Of a DNA stretch of 11,706 bases, positions 6,317-11,706 are shown in pieces. Under the pieces are notes generated by a model that saw only the letters and a list, made by a program, of their open reading frames with translations, ran no database searches and was not told the origin of the DNA. Position numbers and translations under genes: made by a program. The DNA comes from DASYYE01 sp035946955 (GTDB lineage Bacteria; Actinomycetota; Actinomycetes; Streptosporangiales; Streptosporangiaceae): positions 1-11,706 of the forward strand of contig DASYYE010000246.1 of NCBI GenBank assembly GCA_035946955.1. Direction: 5' to 3'. How positions within the stretch are numbered: position 1 is the stretch's first letter; every line of letters starts with the position of its first letter.

Positions 6317-7054
6317 CTAACAGACATGGCCGCCGCTGTTCTGGACGAACAGTTCGCTGTTACTGATCGCCGCCATGTTCCAGCCAGGTGCGGTGTCGGC
6401 AAAGCACACGAGCTGCGCCCATGGCTGCCAGTGGGTCAGCGACGTCTGGTCCTGGAGCCCATAGAAGTGGGTCCACAGGGTGTCACAGCTCCAGCGGCGC
6501 TCACTGTTAGTAAGCGCCCACCCTTGGTTGAACCGCATCGTCGGCGAGTAGTTGAAGGGCTTGGTCTCGCCGTCGAAGTAGAAGCGGAAGATCCCGATCC
6601 CGTTGGCGTTGTCGACCTCGAAGTGCCAGTTGGCCCCGGCCCCGATTGTGCCTGCCCACTGCTGCAGGCTGTCCACCCCATCCTTGACCCACTCGGCATA
6701 CAGGGTCGGTTCGTTCATCGGTGACCCGCCCGTGGCCCAGCCGACTTCGACGTCGTTGCCTGGGTCGAACCATATGAACAGGCTGCGCGACACCTGCGCC
6801 CGCGTGCCGTTCAGCGTGCCCTGGCCATTGGTGGCAATCATCGCCTGGTTGCCATACGCCGCCTGCCCTGCGCTGTTGTCGTCGGCTTCGACATTCTGGT
6901 GCGTAGTCACGCACGAAGCCGGGGCCTTGGCACCCGACGCCGCAGCGGGGACGGCCGACGTGTACAGCAGCCCGCCTACGGCAGCCACACCCAGCAGGCC
7001 CCCAGCCGCGAGCCGTAATGCACCCCAGTCCCTGATCCGGTGCACCCATCCCAT
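6317..7054 (-). CDS. Exported protein of unknown function (245 residues)
   Basis: The ATG at 7052-7054 follows AAAGGCGG; the frame is open farther upstream but only this start puts a proper signal near the N-terminus. MGWVHRIRDWGALR is followed by the hydrophobic stretch LAAGGLLGVAAVGGLLYTS (about 15-33) and AVPAAASGAKA, a likely signal-peptidase region near residue 40. The mature part is rich in Trp, Tyr, Asn and Gly, with LFIWFDPGNDVEVGWATGG, TLYAEWVKDG, NWHFEVDNANGIGIFRFYFD and RFNQGWALTNSERRWSCDTL. It has four Cys (48, 190, 217, 245), enough for two disulfides, the last being the final residue. The aromatic-rich strands suggest a beta-sandwich, perhaps carbohydrate-binding, but no catalytic motif is seen and I do not recognise a family. 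It lies between the cytoplasmic gene at 7101 and the lipoprotein. Confidence 0.8.
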   Translation of the reverse strand: MGWVHRIRDWGALRLAAGGLLGVAAVGGLLYTSAVPAAASGAKAPASCVTTHQNVEADDNSAGQAAYGNQAMIATNGQGTLNGTRAQVSRSLFIWFDPGNDVEVGWATGGSPMNEPTLYAEWVKDGVDSLQQWAGTIGAGANWHFEVDNANGIGIFRFYFDGETKPFNYSPTMRFNQGWALTNSERRWSCDTLWTHFYGLQDQTSLTHWQPWAQLVCFADTAPGWNMAAISNSELFVQNSGGHVC

Positions 7055-7100
7055 TGGCAACCGCCTTTCTCTCGTGAGTAATGACTGCTGTGCGGTTTGG

Positions 7101-7583
7101 TCACTGCCCGGCCGGGCGCCCGTCAGAGGGGACGCGGCGTGTCTGGCCCGGCTGATCCGCTGGGATGCGCCGGGGCAGCGGCGCGGACCCGGGTGCATGT
7201 GGGGGAGTTACCAGGTGTTCATTACCCACAGCGGCGCACCCGATGGTGCGGGTGAAGGTGGCAGCAGCGTGACGCGGGGCGCTGGTGGGCGCGATCCGCT
7301 GGGCATGTGGCCACCAGAACCAGCCCTCCTCGGCGTAGATGTCACCAGCCAGGCCCGGCGCGCTGCGGCTGGTGACATGCAGCCTCGGGCTGCGGCCGGA
7401 TCCGTGGACGGTCAAGACAGTGGCCCATTCGTCGTGGTTGAGCACGCCAGCGAGGGCTTCCAGCGCGGCCAAACTGCCTGTTTCGGTGCTCACCACTGCT
7501 CGACGCCGTTCATATCCGTAAGGAACCCCGCTCTTTGCTCGTTGCCTGTCACACCGGGCTGTAAAGAGAGACTTCATAGCCAT
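7101..7583 (-). CDS. Conserved hypothetical protein next to an RsbW-like gene
   Basis: The frame gives 160 residues with a core LAALEALAGVLNHDEWATVL, HVTSRSAPGLAGDIYAEEGW, FWWPHAQRIAPT and RHAAATFTRTIG. This pattern (LN..EW...L, L.V.S, IYA...WFWW...ERIAP) recalls small actinobacterial proteins found beside regulatory ATP-binding proteins; the recollection is unverified and no function is known to me. No signal peptide or transmembrane segment is visible, so it is probably cytoplasmic. The start is uncertain: ATG 7583 lies six bases after the upstream stop but lacks a ribosome binding site, and its first 29 codons have weak codon bias. GTG codons at 7494-7496 and 7491-7493 open the well-biased part. 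The last 35 residues (Pro/Arg-rich) also look less conserved. Confidence 0.65.
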   Translation of the reverse strand: MAMKSLFTARCDRQRAKSGVPYGYERRRAVVSTETGSLAALEALAGVLNHDEWATVLTVHGSGRSPRLHVTSRSAPGLAGDIYAEEGWFWWPHAQRIAPTSAPRHAAATFTRTIGCAAVGNEHLVTPPHAPGSAPLPRRIPADQPGQTRRVPSDGRPAGQ

Positions 7584-7589
7584 GCAGAT

Positions 7590-8039
7590 TTAAAGGCGAT
7601 TCCGCTTCGTTACCACCGCCCACACACACTTCCCGGTCGAGTTTTCGGGCATGTATGTCCCCCACTCCGCGCACAACGTTTCCACCAGCAACAGCCCCCG
7701 TCCGCCGTCAGCCTCCAGGTCCACTTCCTGGGTCTGTGGCTTTTGCTCATTCCCATCCCAAACCTCGACCAGAACCTTTTCCCGGTCTGAGCAGAGCCAC
7801 AGCCGGACCGGCGGAATACCTGCCGCCCACTGGCCCTGGTACCAGCTCCCGATGACGCCGGCTGACGCCTGTATCCCATTGGTCACCAGCTCGGACACGA
7901 CCAGCCCCACCGTGTCGGTCAGCACCGCCAGACCCCACTCCCACAGCACCTGCCTGGCGTGCAGGCGGGCACAGGGAACGGCACTGGCCAGGGCTCCCAG
8001 CTCCAGGTAACTGCTCAGCGGCCAGTCGGTGGTGGTCAT
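7590..8039 (-). CDS. RsbW-like ATP-binding protein (HATPase_c_2, anti-sigma type)
   Basis: Encodes 149 residues of the GHKL ATPase fold used by anti-sigma kinases of the RsbW/SpoIIAB group and by many orphan regulatory ATP-binding proteins in actinomycetes. Visible motifs: N box VGLVVSELVTNGIQAS (about 44-59, with E50 and N54), G1 box VEVWDGNEQKP (D95, G96) and G2 box DGGRGLLLVETLCAEWG (111-127). The final VWAVV strand is also typical. Gly replaces the frequent Ala in ELVTNA. Start ATG 8037-8039 has GAGGGG seven bases upstream. No HPt or sensor domain is attached. It is followed closely by the genes at 7101, 6317 and 5761, and upstream lies a leader with nested inverted repeats. Binding of a sigma factor or anti-anti-sigma partner is family knowledge; the actual partner is unknown. 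Confidence 0.88.
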   Translation of the reverse strand: MTTTDWPLSSYLELGALASAVPCARLHARQVLWEWGLAVLTDTVGLVVSELVTNGIQASAGVIGSWYQGQWAAGIPPVRLWLCSDREKVLVEVWDGNEQKPQTQEVDLEADGGRGLLLVETLCAEWGTYMPENSTGKCVWAVVTKRNRL

Positions 8040-8057
8040 CGTTGACCCCTCGGGGAA

Positions 8058-8138
8058 AGCAGAGCCGACGCCGGGGCAGTGCCCAGGATCACGGGGGGTG
8101 TGAGCCTGGCGTGATCCCTCTGCAACGTCGGCTCTGCT
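8058..8138. promoter_or_regulatory. Nested inverted repeats in the leader of the ATP-binding gene
   Basis: AGCAGAGCCGACG at 8058-8070 pairs perfectly with CGTCGGCTCTGCT at 8126-8138, and inside this GGATCACG (8086-8093) pairs with CGTGATCC (8110-8117). The outer arm ends 18 bases upstream of the ATP-binding start, so the structure would occupy most of the 116-base gap after the 48-residue ORF. It may be an RNA leader structure, an intercistronic processing site or a pair of operators. No known riboswitch consensus was recognised. Confidence 0.45.
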
Positions 8139-8155
8139 GCTCATGGGTGCCCGCC

Positions 8156-8302
8156 TCAGACCCCACCCGGCGTGAAAGCAGCCGGGGACGCCGGTTCACA
8201 CGGACAGGCAGCCCAGCGGCTCCCGGGCTGGTTGACGTATAGGTCAAGCTCTGCACAGGCGCGGCTCGCGGGCGCCTGGCCCGACACGGGCTGGTCATTC
8301 AT
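8156..8302 (-). CDS. Hypothetical 48-residue protein
   Basis: The ATG at 8300-8302 gives MNDQPVSGQAPASRACAELD, then LYVNQPGSRWAACPCEP and a Pro/Ala-rich end to TGA 8156-8158. Codon bias in this frame is good. Its start overlaps the stop of one possible reading of the upstream gene as ATGA, which favours coupling. There are three cysteines, one of them in a CPC pair, and no signal or transmembrane segment. The family is not recognised. A competing overlapping ORF starting at 8298 has much poorer codon use. The call rests on codon bias and overlap only. Confidence 0.4.
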   Translation of the reverse strand: MNDQPVSGQAPASRACAELDLYVNQPGSRWAACPCEPASPAAFTPGGV

Positions 8303-8682
8303 CGGGGCGCTGCCCCCGGTCTCCCAAGCGTCTGCCGGCCGACGGGGCAACCGGGTGGTGTGGCAGTCCAAGGCCGATTGCCAGCGCAGCCGCGACGATG
8401 CCGGCGCAATAGCCGATGCAGACCGAGCGCAGGCGGGGCCCAGCCAGGAGAAATAGACCTCAGCCGCATCAGCGGCCAAAGCGAGGCGGTGTCCTCATCG
8501 GTTCCAAGTGCCTGTGTCGCCGCGACGTCCTTGCCAAGGACGTCGCCCTTGGCGGATCGGCCGAGGGCCTCGCTGGCTTCCCCGGTCTCGCGTAGCGTGC
8601 GGAATGTGTCGGCCACCGCGCCTACGGCGCGACGCAATGTGGCCTCATCGGCCGCCTCCACATAGGCGGCGATCTCATCCAC
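8295..8682 (-). pseudogene. Probable C-terminally membrane-anchored protein, frameshifted
   Basis: GTG 8680-8682 has GAGGGG eight bases upstream and starts VDEIAAYVEAADEATLRRAV, then AVADTFRTLRETGEASEALG and DVAATQALGTDEDTASL with good codon bias. If this frame is followed to TGA 8299-8301 it makes 127 residues, but the distal half is Arg/Pro-rich and poorly biased. The neighbouring frames carry a plausible continuation: LAADAAEVYFSWLGP, then RLRSVCIGYCAGIVAAALAI, a strong transmembrane helix, to TGA 8295-8297. Restoring it needs one base at the T3 run (complement of 8478-8480) and one at the C4 run (complement of 8435-8438). So it is either a decayed gene for a tail-anchored helical protein, a sequence with two homopolymer errors, or a 127-residue soluble protein. 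The family is not recognised. Confidence 0.5.
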
Positions 8683-8988
8683 GCGATCACCCCTCTTGCA
8701 GTGACCTGGGCAGACAGAAAGCAGCGGGCACCGCGGGCGCTGACCTGGCCCCGGTGGGCATGCGTGTCGTGGGCGGGCGAGGCATTGGCGGATGACCGTG
8801 GGCGCCGGTTCTTGTGGTCGATGGGTGCCGTTCCACTGCATGGCTAACATCGTGGTTGGACTGCCACGCGGTTGCCAAGGCTCTTTCATGACGATGTGCA
8901 ATAGCGACACGTTGCACCCTGGTGGCCCGGGGCGGGATACTGCCCAAGGCAGCGGCAAGATCGGCAGCACTGGCAAGGAAGTGCCCGG
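8683..8988. promoter_or_regulatory. Divergent control region with GTGCAA-N10-TTGCAC palindrome
   Basis: This 306-base gap separates two divergent transcription units and contains no convincing ORF. GTGCAA at 8896-8901 and TTGCAC at 8912-8917 form a perfect inverted repeat with 16 bases between arm centres, about 71 bases before the regulator start. It is a candidate operator for the adjacent XRE regulator, since such proteins commonly control their own promoter. AAGGAAG just before ATG 8989 is the ribosome binding site. Promoter hexamers could not be assigned. Confidence 0.4.
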
Positions 8989-9831
8989 ATGGACTACAGC
9001 CCCACGGTGCGCGGCCGGCGCCTGATGCGTGAGCTGACCCGGCTGCGCCAGGCGCAGGGCCTGTCACTGGAGACAGCCGCGCAGCGGCTTGACTTCAGCA
9101 AGAGCAAGCTCTACCGGATCGAGAACGGCCGCAGCCGCATCACCCTGGACGACCTCGAAGACATGCTCGACCTGTACGCCGTCCGCTCCCCGCAGCGCGA
9201 AGCACTGGCCCAGCTCGGCCGTGACGCCCGCAAGCGCGGCTGGTGGACCGCCTACAGCGACGTGTTCACCGGCTCCTACGTCGGCTTGGAGTCCGAAGCC
9301 TCGGGCATCCAGGTCAACGCCCACATCGTGCCCGGCTTCCTACAGACCCAGGACTACGCCCGCGCCGTCATCGCCGCCACCAGGCCATCGCTGGAGCCCA
9401 CCGAGGTGGAACGGCGAGTCAGGGCGCGGGCCGCCCGGCAGAACGCCCTCTCCACCCGGGACGACCCACCGGAAATCCATGTCGTCATCGATGAGGCGGC
9501 GCTGCTGCGCCAGGTCGGCGGCCCGGCCGCCATGGGAGCACAGCTCGCGGTCCTCGCCGACGCGGGCACACGGCCGCTGATCACTCTGCAGGTGCTGCCG
9601 CTGGCCGCTGGCGCCAACGCCGGCATGGACGGGGAGTTCGTCATCCTCTCCTTCCCCGACCCGGAAGACCCACCAGTCGCCTACGCCGAGGGGCTCATGG
9701 GTGATGTCTACCTGGAGTCCGGGGAAGAACTCGATATCTATACCCTCGCCTGGAGCCACCTGCTGGGGACTGCTCTCACCCCAGACGAGTCCGCAGCCCT
9801 GATCCGCACCATGGCCAAGGAGACACAATGA
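8989..9831 (+). CDS. XRE-family regulator with DUF5753 domain (WhiJ-like)
   Basis: Encodes 280 residues. The N-terminal HTH (about 10-66) reads LTRLRQAQGLSLETAAQRLD, FSKSKLYRIENGRSRITLDD, DMLDLYAV. The DUF5753 domain (about 95-270) follows, with YVGLESEASGIQVNAHIVPG, FLQTQDYARAVI, the IDEAALLRQVGG block and ITLQVLPLAAGANAGMDGEF. This is the standard length and architecture of the large actinomycete family that includes WhiJ and AbaA-type regulators. The start has AAGGAAG nearby and gives MDYSPTVRGRRLMREL. The stop overlaps the DUF397 start as ATGA. Its expected role, with DUF397 acting as partner or antagonist, is known for some family members; the targets of this one are unknown. A palindrome at 8896-8917 may be its operator. 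Confidence 0.93.
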   Translation: MDYSPTVRGRRLMRELTRLRQAQGLSLETAAQRLDFSKSKLYRIENGRSRITLDDLEDMLDLYAVRSPQREALAQLGRDARKRGWWTAYSDVFTGSYVGLESEASGIQVNAHIVPGFLQTQDYARAVIAATRPSLEPTEVERRVRARAARQNALSTRDDPPEIHVVIDEAALLRQVGGPAAMGAQLAVLADAGTRPLITLQVLPLAAGANAGMDGEFVILSFPDPEDPPVAYAEGLMGDVYLESGEELDIYTLAWSHLLGTALTPDESAALIRTMAKETQ

Positions 9832-10040
9832 CCCAGACCAGTCACGCCGCATCGCCGCCCACGCAGTGGCGCAAGTCCAGCTACAGCACAGGCGGCAACC
9901 AGTGCGTCGAAGTCGCACAGGCAGGCGCCGTCATCGCTGTGCGCGACTCCAAGGATCCCGGCGCCGGCCACCTCACGTTCAGCACATATGCCTGGGCCAC
10001 GTTCCTGGACGAGGCCAAGCGCCGGAGCTACGACCTGTGA
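9828..10040 (+). CDS. DUF397 small protein, partner of the XRE regulator
   Basis: Seventy residues, the usual family size. It shows the DUF397 signature: WRKSSYSTGGNQCVEVA at about 14-30, VIAVRDSKDPGAGHLTF at about 35-51 and the final YAWATFLDEAKR. DUF397 proteins are almost always encoded beside a DUF5753 XRE regulator and are thought to modulate it, in some cases as an antitoxin-like or inhibitory partner. Here the ATG overlaps the regulator stop by four bases (ATGA), so the two are surely co-translated. The gene ends 27 bases before a convergent gene, with a hairpin between them. Confidence 0.93.
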   Translation: MTQTSHAASPPTQWRKSSYSTGGNQCVEVAQAGAVIAVRDSKDPGAGHLTFSTYAWATFLDEAKRRSYDL

Positions 10041-10041
10041 C

Positions 10042-10067
10042 GCAGCGGCACCGGCGGGCCCCGCTGC
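10042..10067. terminator. Bidirectional terminator hairpin between convergent genes
   Basis: GCAGCGG at 10042-10048 pairs with CCGCTGC at 10061-10067 around a 12-base loop. It fills nearly all of the 27 bases between the DUF397 stop and the stop of the convergent acetyltransferase, so it probably serves both. No T-run is present. Confidence 0.6.
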
Positions 10068-10583
10068 TCAGCGGACGATGGGCAGTGACAGGTGCAGCAC
10101 GTCGAACACCGGCGCATCGGCCATATCCGGCCGCGTCTCACCGACCTTGAACCAGCCCCACTTGAGGTAAGCGCGGTACGCGCGCGTGTTCTCCGGCCGC
10201 ACGTACAGTTCCGCCTGAGGCTCGCTGCGGTCCCCGAGCAGCTCGTCGTGCAACGCGTGGGCTATGCCCTGTCCCGTCCACGCCTTCCGGACCATGATCT
10301 CGCAGAACGCGAAGCTGGGCCTGGCATCCCCGAACGTCGGCCTCGCCCTGGGAAAGCCCCACGCCTGCCCCACCGGCTCGTCTCCGATACTGGCGAGGAC
10401 GAGGTCCAGGTCAGGGTGGGAAGCGTGACCTTCGAAACGCTCCATGAACGCGGCGGGTGACTCAAACGGGTCACCGGTCGCGATGATCGCGCCATAGGCG
10501 TCACGGTGGACCAGCGACACCGGCCCGGACAGGGCACGGGCACCCGCACCGTCATGGTGCTCGAAGCGCACACCCTCAACCAC
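10068..10583 (-). CDS. GNAT-family N-acetyltransferase
   Basis: A 171-residue single-domain GNAT protein that should transfer an acyl group from acyl-CoA to an amine. Features: an N-terminal strand region (VRFEHHDGAGARALSG), IGDEPVGQAWGFPRA, then motif A FCEIMVRKAWTGQGIAHALH, where GQGIA sits at the acetyl-CoA pyrophosphate loop, and motif B RPENTRAYRAYLKWGWFKVG, the common late helix and strand. The start is GTG 10581-10583 with GGAG in front; a Val-Glu-Gly opening is reasonable. The gene begins 24 bases after the stop of the XRE/TPR regulator and is probably in its operon. The substrate is not evident; small-molecule or antibiotic modification is possible but unsupported. Confidence 0.88.
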   Translation of the reverse strand: MVEGVRFEHHDGAGARALSGPVSLVHRDAYGAIIATGDPFESPAAFMERFEGHASHPDLDLVLASIGDEPVGQAWGFPRARPTFGDARPSFAFCEIMVRKAWTGQGIAHALHDELLGDRSEPQAELYVRPENTRAYRAYLKWGWFKVGETRPDMADAPVFDVLHLSLPIVR

Positions 10584-10607
10584 GCCCGCTCCTCAACGGA
10601 ACCCCGG

Positions 10608-11706
10608 TCATGCTGTAAGAACCCGCTGCAGGGCGTCGTAACGCACGCAGAACTCCTCGGCACTGCCTTTCCCCACTGCATCGCGGACCGGGCGCAGCTC
10701 GTTGAGCGCACGAATGCAGGTCACTCCGCCCTCCAACGCCGACAGTGCCTCAGTTGCCTCTCCGACAGCGCCGGTCACGTCACCCTCGCTGATGAGCGCG
10801 TTAGCGAGGTGGGCCCGGGCGCACAGGCGGTTGCGGACCGCCAAGTCGGGCGGCTCCAAGGTAGCGCGGTGCAACGCGGCGGATGTCTCAGCCTCACCCA
10901 GGTTCAGGTACCCCATGCCTTCCTGGCCTTTGACCTCGTATTCGTCCACGAACTTCGCCCATTCCGGGTCGTCGCCGCTGACGCCTCGGTCGAGTTCCCG
11001 CCGCGCATCCGCCACCGCCCGCTGGAACCCAGCCCTGTCCCCCAGCAAGGACACCGCTGACGCGCGCCGCAGCGCGACCAGCGCCCGGACCCGTGGCAGG
11101 GACACCGAGCGCGCCTCTTCCGCAGCACGTTCGGCAAGTGCTGCCGCTTCACGGGCGGGGCCCCGGCTCTGCCCCGTGCGCGCCCGGAACGCCGACAGCA
11201 TCGACAGTTTCTCCAGGACATGCACGCTCAGCAACGGATCCCCGGCACCATCGGTGAGCAGGCGCGCCTCCCCATACAACCGCCGTGCCAGCGGCAGGTT
11301 CCCGCCATCGAAGGCCAGCCACCCGGCGCAGACCGCCAGCGACCCCGTCACGCGAAGCAGGTCACGGCCGACCGCTTCGGAGTAGTCAGACTCATCGAGC
11401 ATGCGCTGGGAATGCCGCCAGTGCCTCACCGCCTGGCTCAACAGGACGCCCCCGCCCACGGCCTGGTCCCGGCTGTAGAGACTGTCGGCGCATGCCCGCA
11501 GGTAACGGATGTTCGCGGCGGTCACGCGTGCCGGCACCGTGACCTCCGGCAGCATGAGACCCGCCACCGCACCCGCTGCGAGGCCGCCGAAACTGCGCCG
11601 GTCCACGTCCTCCTCTGCTCCGCCGCTGAGGTCGCCAAGCCCGTCGTCTCCGAGGCTGGCATCAGGGTCACCCGCCAGCACAGGTGCTAATGCCGCCCGG
11701 GGCATT
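10608..11706 (-). CDS. XRE-family regulator, TPR-like C-terminal half (5' end outside window)
   Basis: The visible 365 codons run to TGA 10608-10610. They start inside the gene: the Met at 11705 is internal and the frame reaches the window edge, so the HTH must lie outside. The motif VDRRSFGGLAAGAVAGL sits where the left-edge regulator has VDRREFIEAGLGAVAAA, marking the same linker. Then come helical pairs: LLRVTGSLAVCAGWLAFDGG, NLPLARRLYGEARLLTDGAG, AREAAALAERAAEEARSV, AHLANALISEGDVTGAVGEA, a TPR-like array. The role as DNA-binding regulator is inferred from these shared features. The acetyltransferase follows 24 bases downstream. An alternative is a TPR protein without an HTH, which cannot be excluded here. 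Confidence 0.8.
   Translation of the reverse strand, partial: MPRAALAPVLAGDPDASLGDDGLGDLSGGAEEDVDRRSFGGLAAGAVAGLMLPEVTVPARVTAANIRYLRACADSLYSRDQAVGGGVLLSQAVRHWRHSQRMLDESDYSEAVGRDLLRVTGSLAVCAGWLAFDGGNLPLARRLYGEARLLTDGAGDPLLSVHVLEKLSMLSAFRARTGQSRGPAREAAALAERAAEEARSVSLPRVRALVALRRASAVSLLGDRAGFQRAVADARRELDRGVSGDDPEWAKFVDEYEVKGQEGMGYLNLGEAETSAALHRATLEPPDLAVRNRLCARAHLANALISEGDVTGAVGEATEALSALEGGVTCIRALNELRPVRDAVGKGSAEEFCVRYDALQRVLTA

Noticed and set aside
6603..7790. 395-residue plus-strand ORF, the longest open frame
   Set aside because: It runs antisense across the exported protein, the 7101-7583 gene and part of the ATP-binding gene, all supported by motifs, signals or spacing.
8089..8298. 69-residue minus-strand ORF overlapping the upstream stop as ATGA
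   Set aside because: Its codon use is much poorer than that of the 48-residue ORF in the other frame, and it is Arg/Pro-rich without motifs. It cannot be fully excluded.
9340..9918. 192-residue minus-strand ORF
   Set aside because: It is a shadow of the DUF5753 regulator and DUF397 genes, which match known families over their full length.

Overview
The window is high-GC DNA from an actinomycete, most likely a filamentous one (Streptomyces, Streptosporangiales or a relative). The evidence is the gene content: four XRE-type regulators, three with TPR-like C-terminal halves and one of the DUF5753 type paired with DUF397, plus a stand-alone RsbW-like ATP-binding protein. GC-rich third codon positions and frequent GTG starts agree. 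The genus cannot be set from the sequence alone. No rRNA, tRNA, CRISPR array or origin was seen.

Left block (1-2567, minus strand): a tightly coupled operon. An XRE/TPR regulator that has lost its DNA-binding domain is followed by a Nudix hydrolase and an intact XRE regulator that runs off the left edge. Both junctions are 4-base GTGA stop/start overlaps.

Relic block (about 2564-5471): decayed mobile and phage-like DNA. It holds an ISKra4-type transposase fragment that replaces the HTH of the truncated regulator, a DUF4326 pseudogene with an amber codon and a frameshift, and the start of a possible DUF5131 (phage Gp37/Gp68) gene. An AT-rich cluster of ATAC-N6-GTAT palindromes resembling TetR operators follows, then a small membrane protein, a short truncated ORF and a heavily frameshifted, 3'-truncated IS1380-type transposase.

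Central block (5472-8988, minus strand): a probable operon runs from an RsbW-like ATP-binding protein through an unknown cytoplasmic protein and an unknown exported protein to a lipoprotein. The lipoprotein is followed by a possible zinc-ribbon remnant and a strong hairpin. Upstream lie a 48-residue ORF and an apparently frameshifted gene for a C-terminally membrane-anchored protein. The leader of the ATP-binding gene carries nested inverted repeats.

Right block (8989-11706): a DUF5753-type XRE regulator and DUF397 protein (ATGA overlap) diverge from the central block, recalling the whiJ/abaA-like triads of streptomycetes. They converge through a short terminator hairpin on a GNAT acetyltransferase, which lies downstream of a second edge-truncated XRE/TPR regulator.

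The best candidate for an undescribed system is the central block with its divergent regulator pair: a whiJ-like module apparently tied to an exported protein and a lipoprotein of unknown function. This is an inference from gene order and has not been tested.
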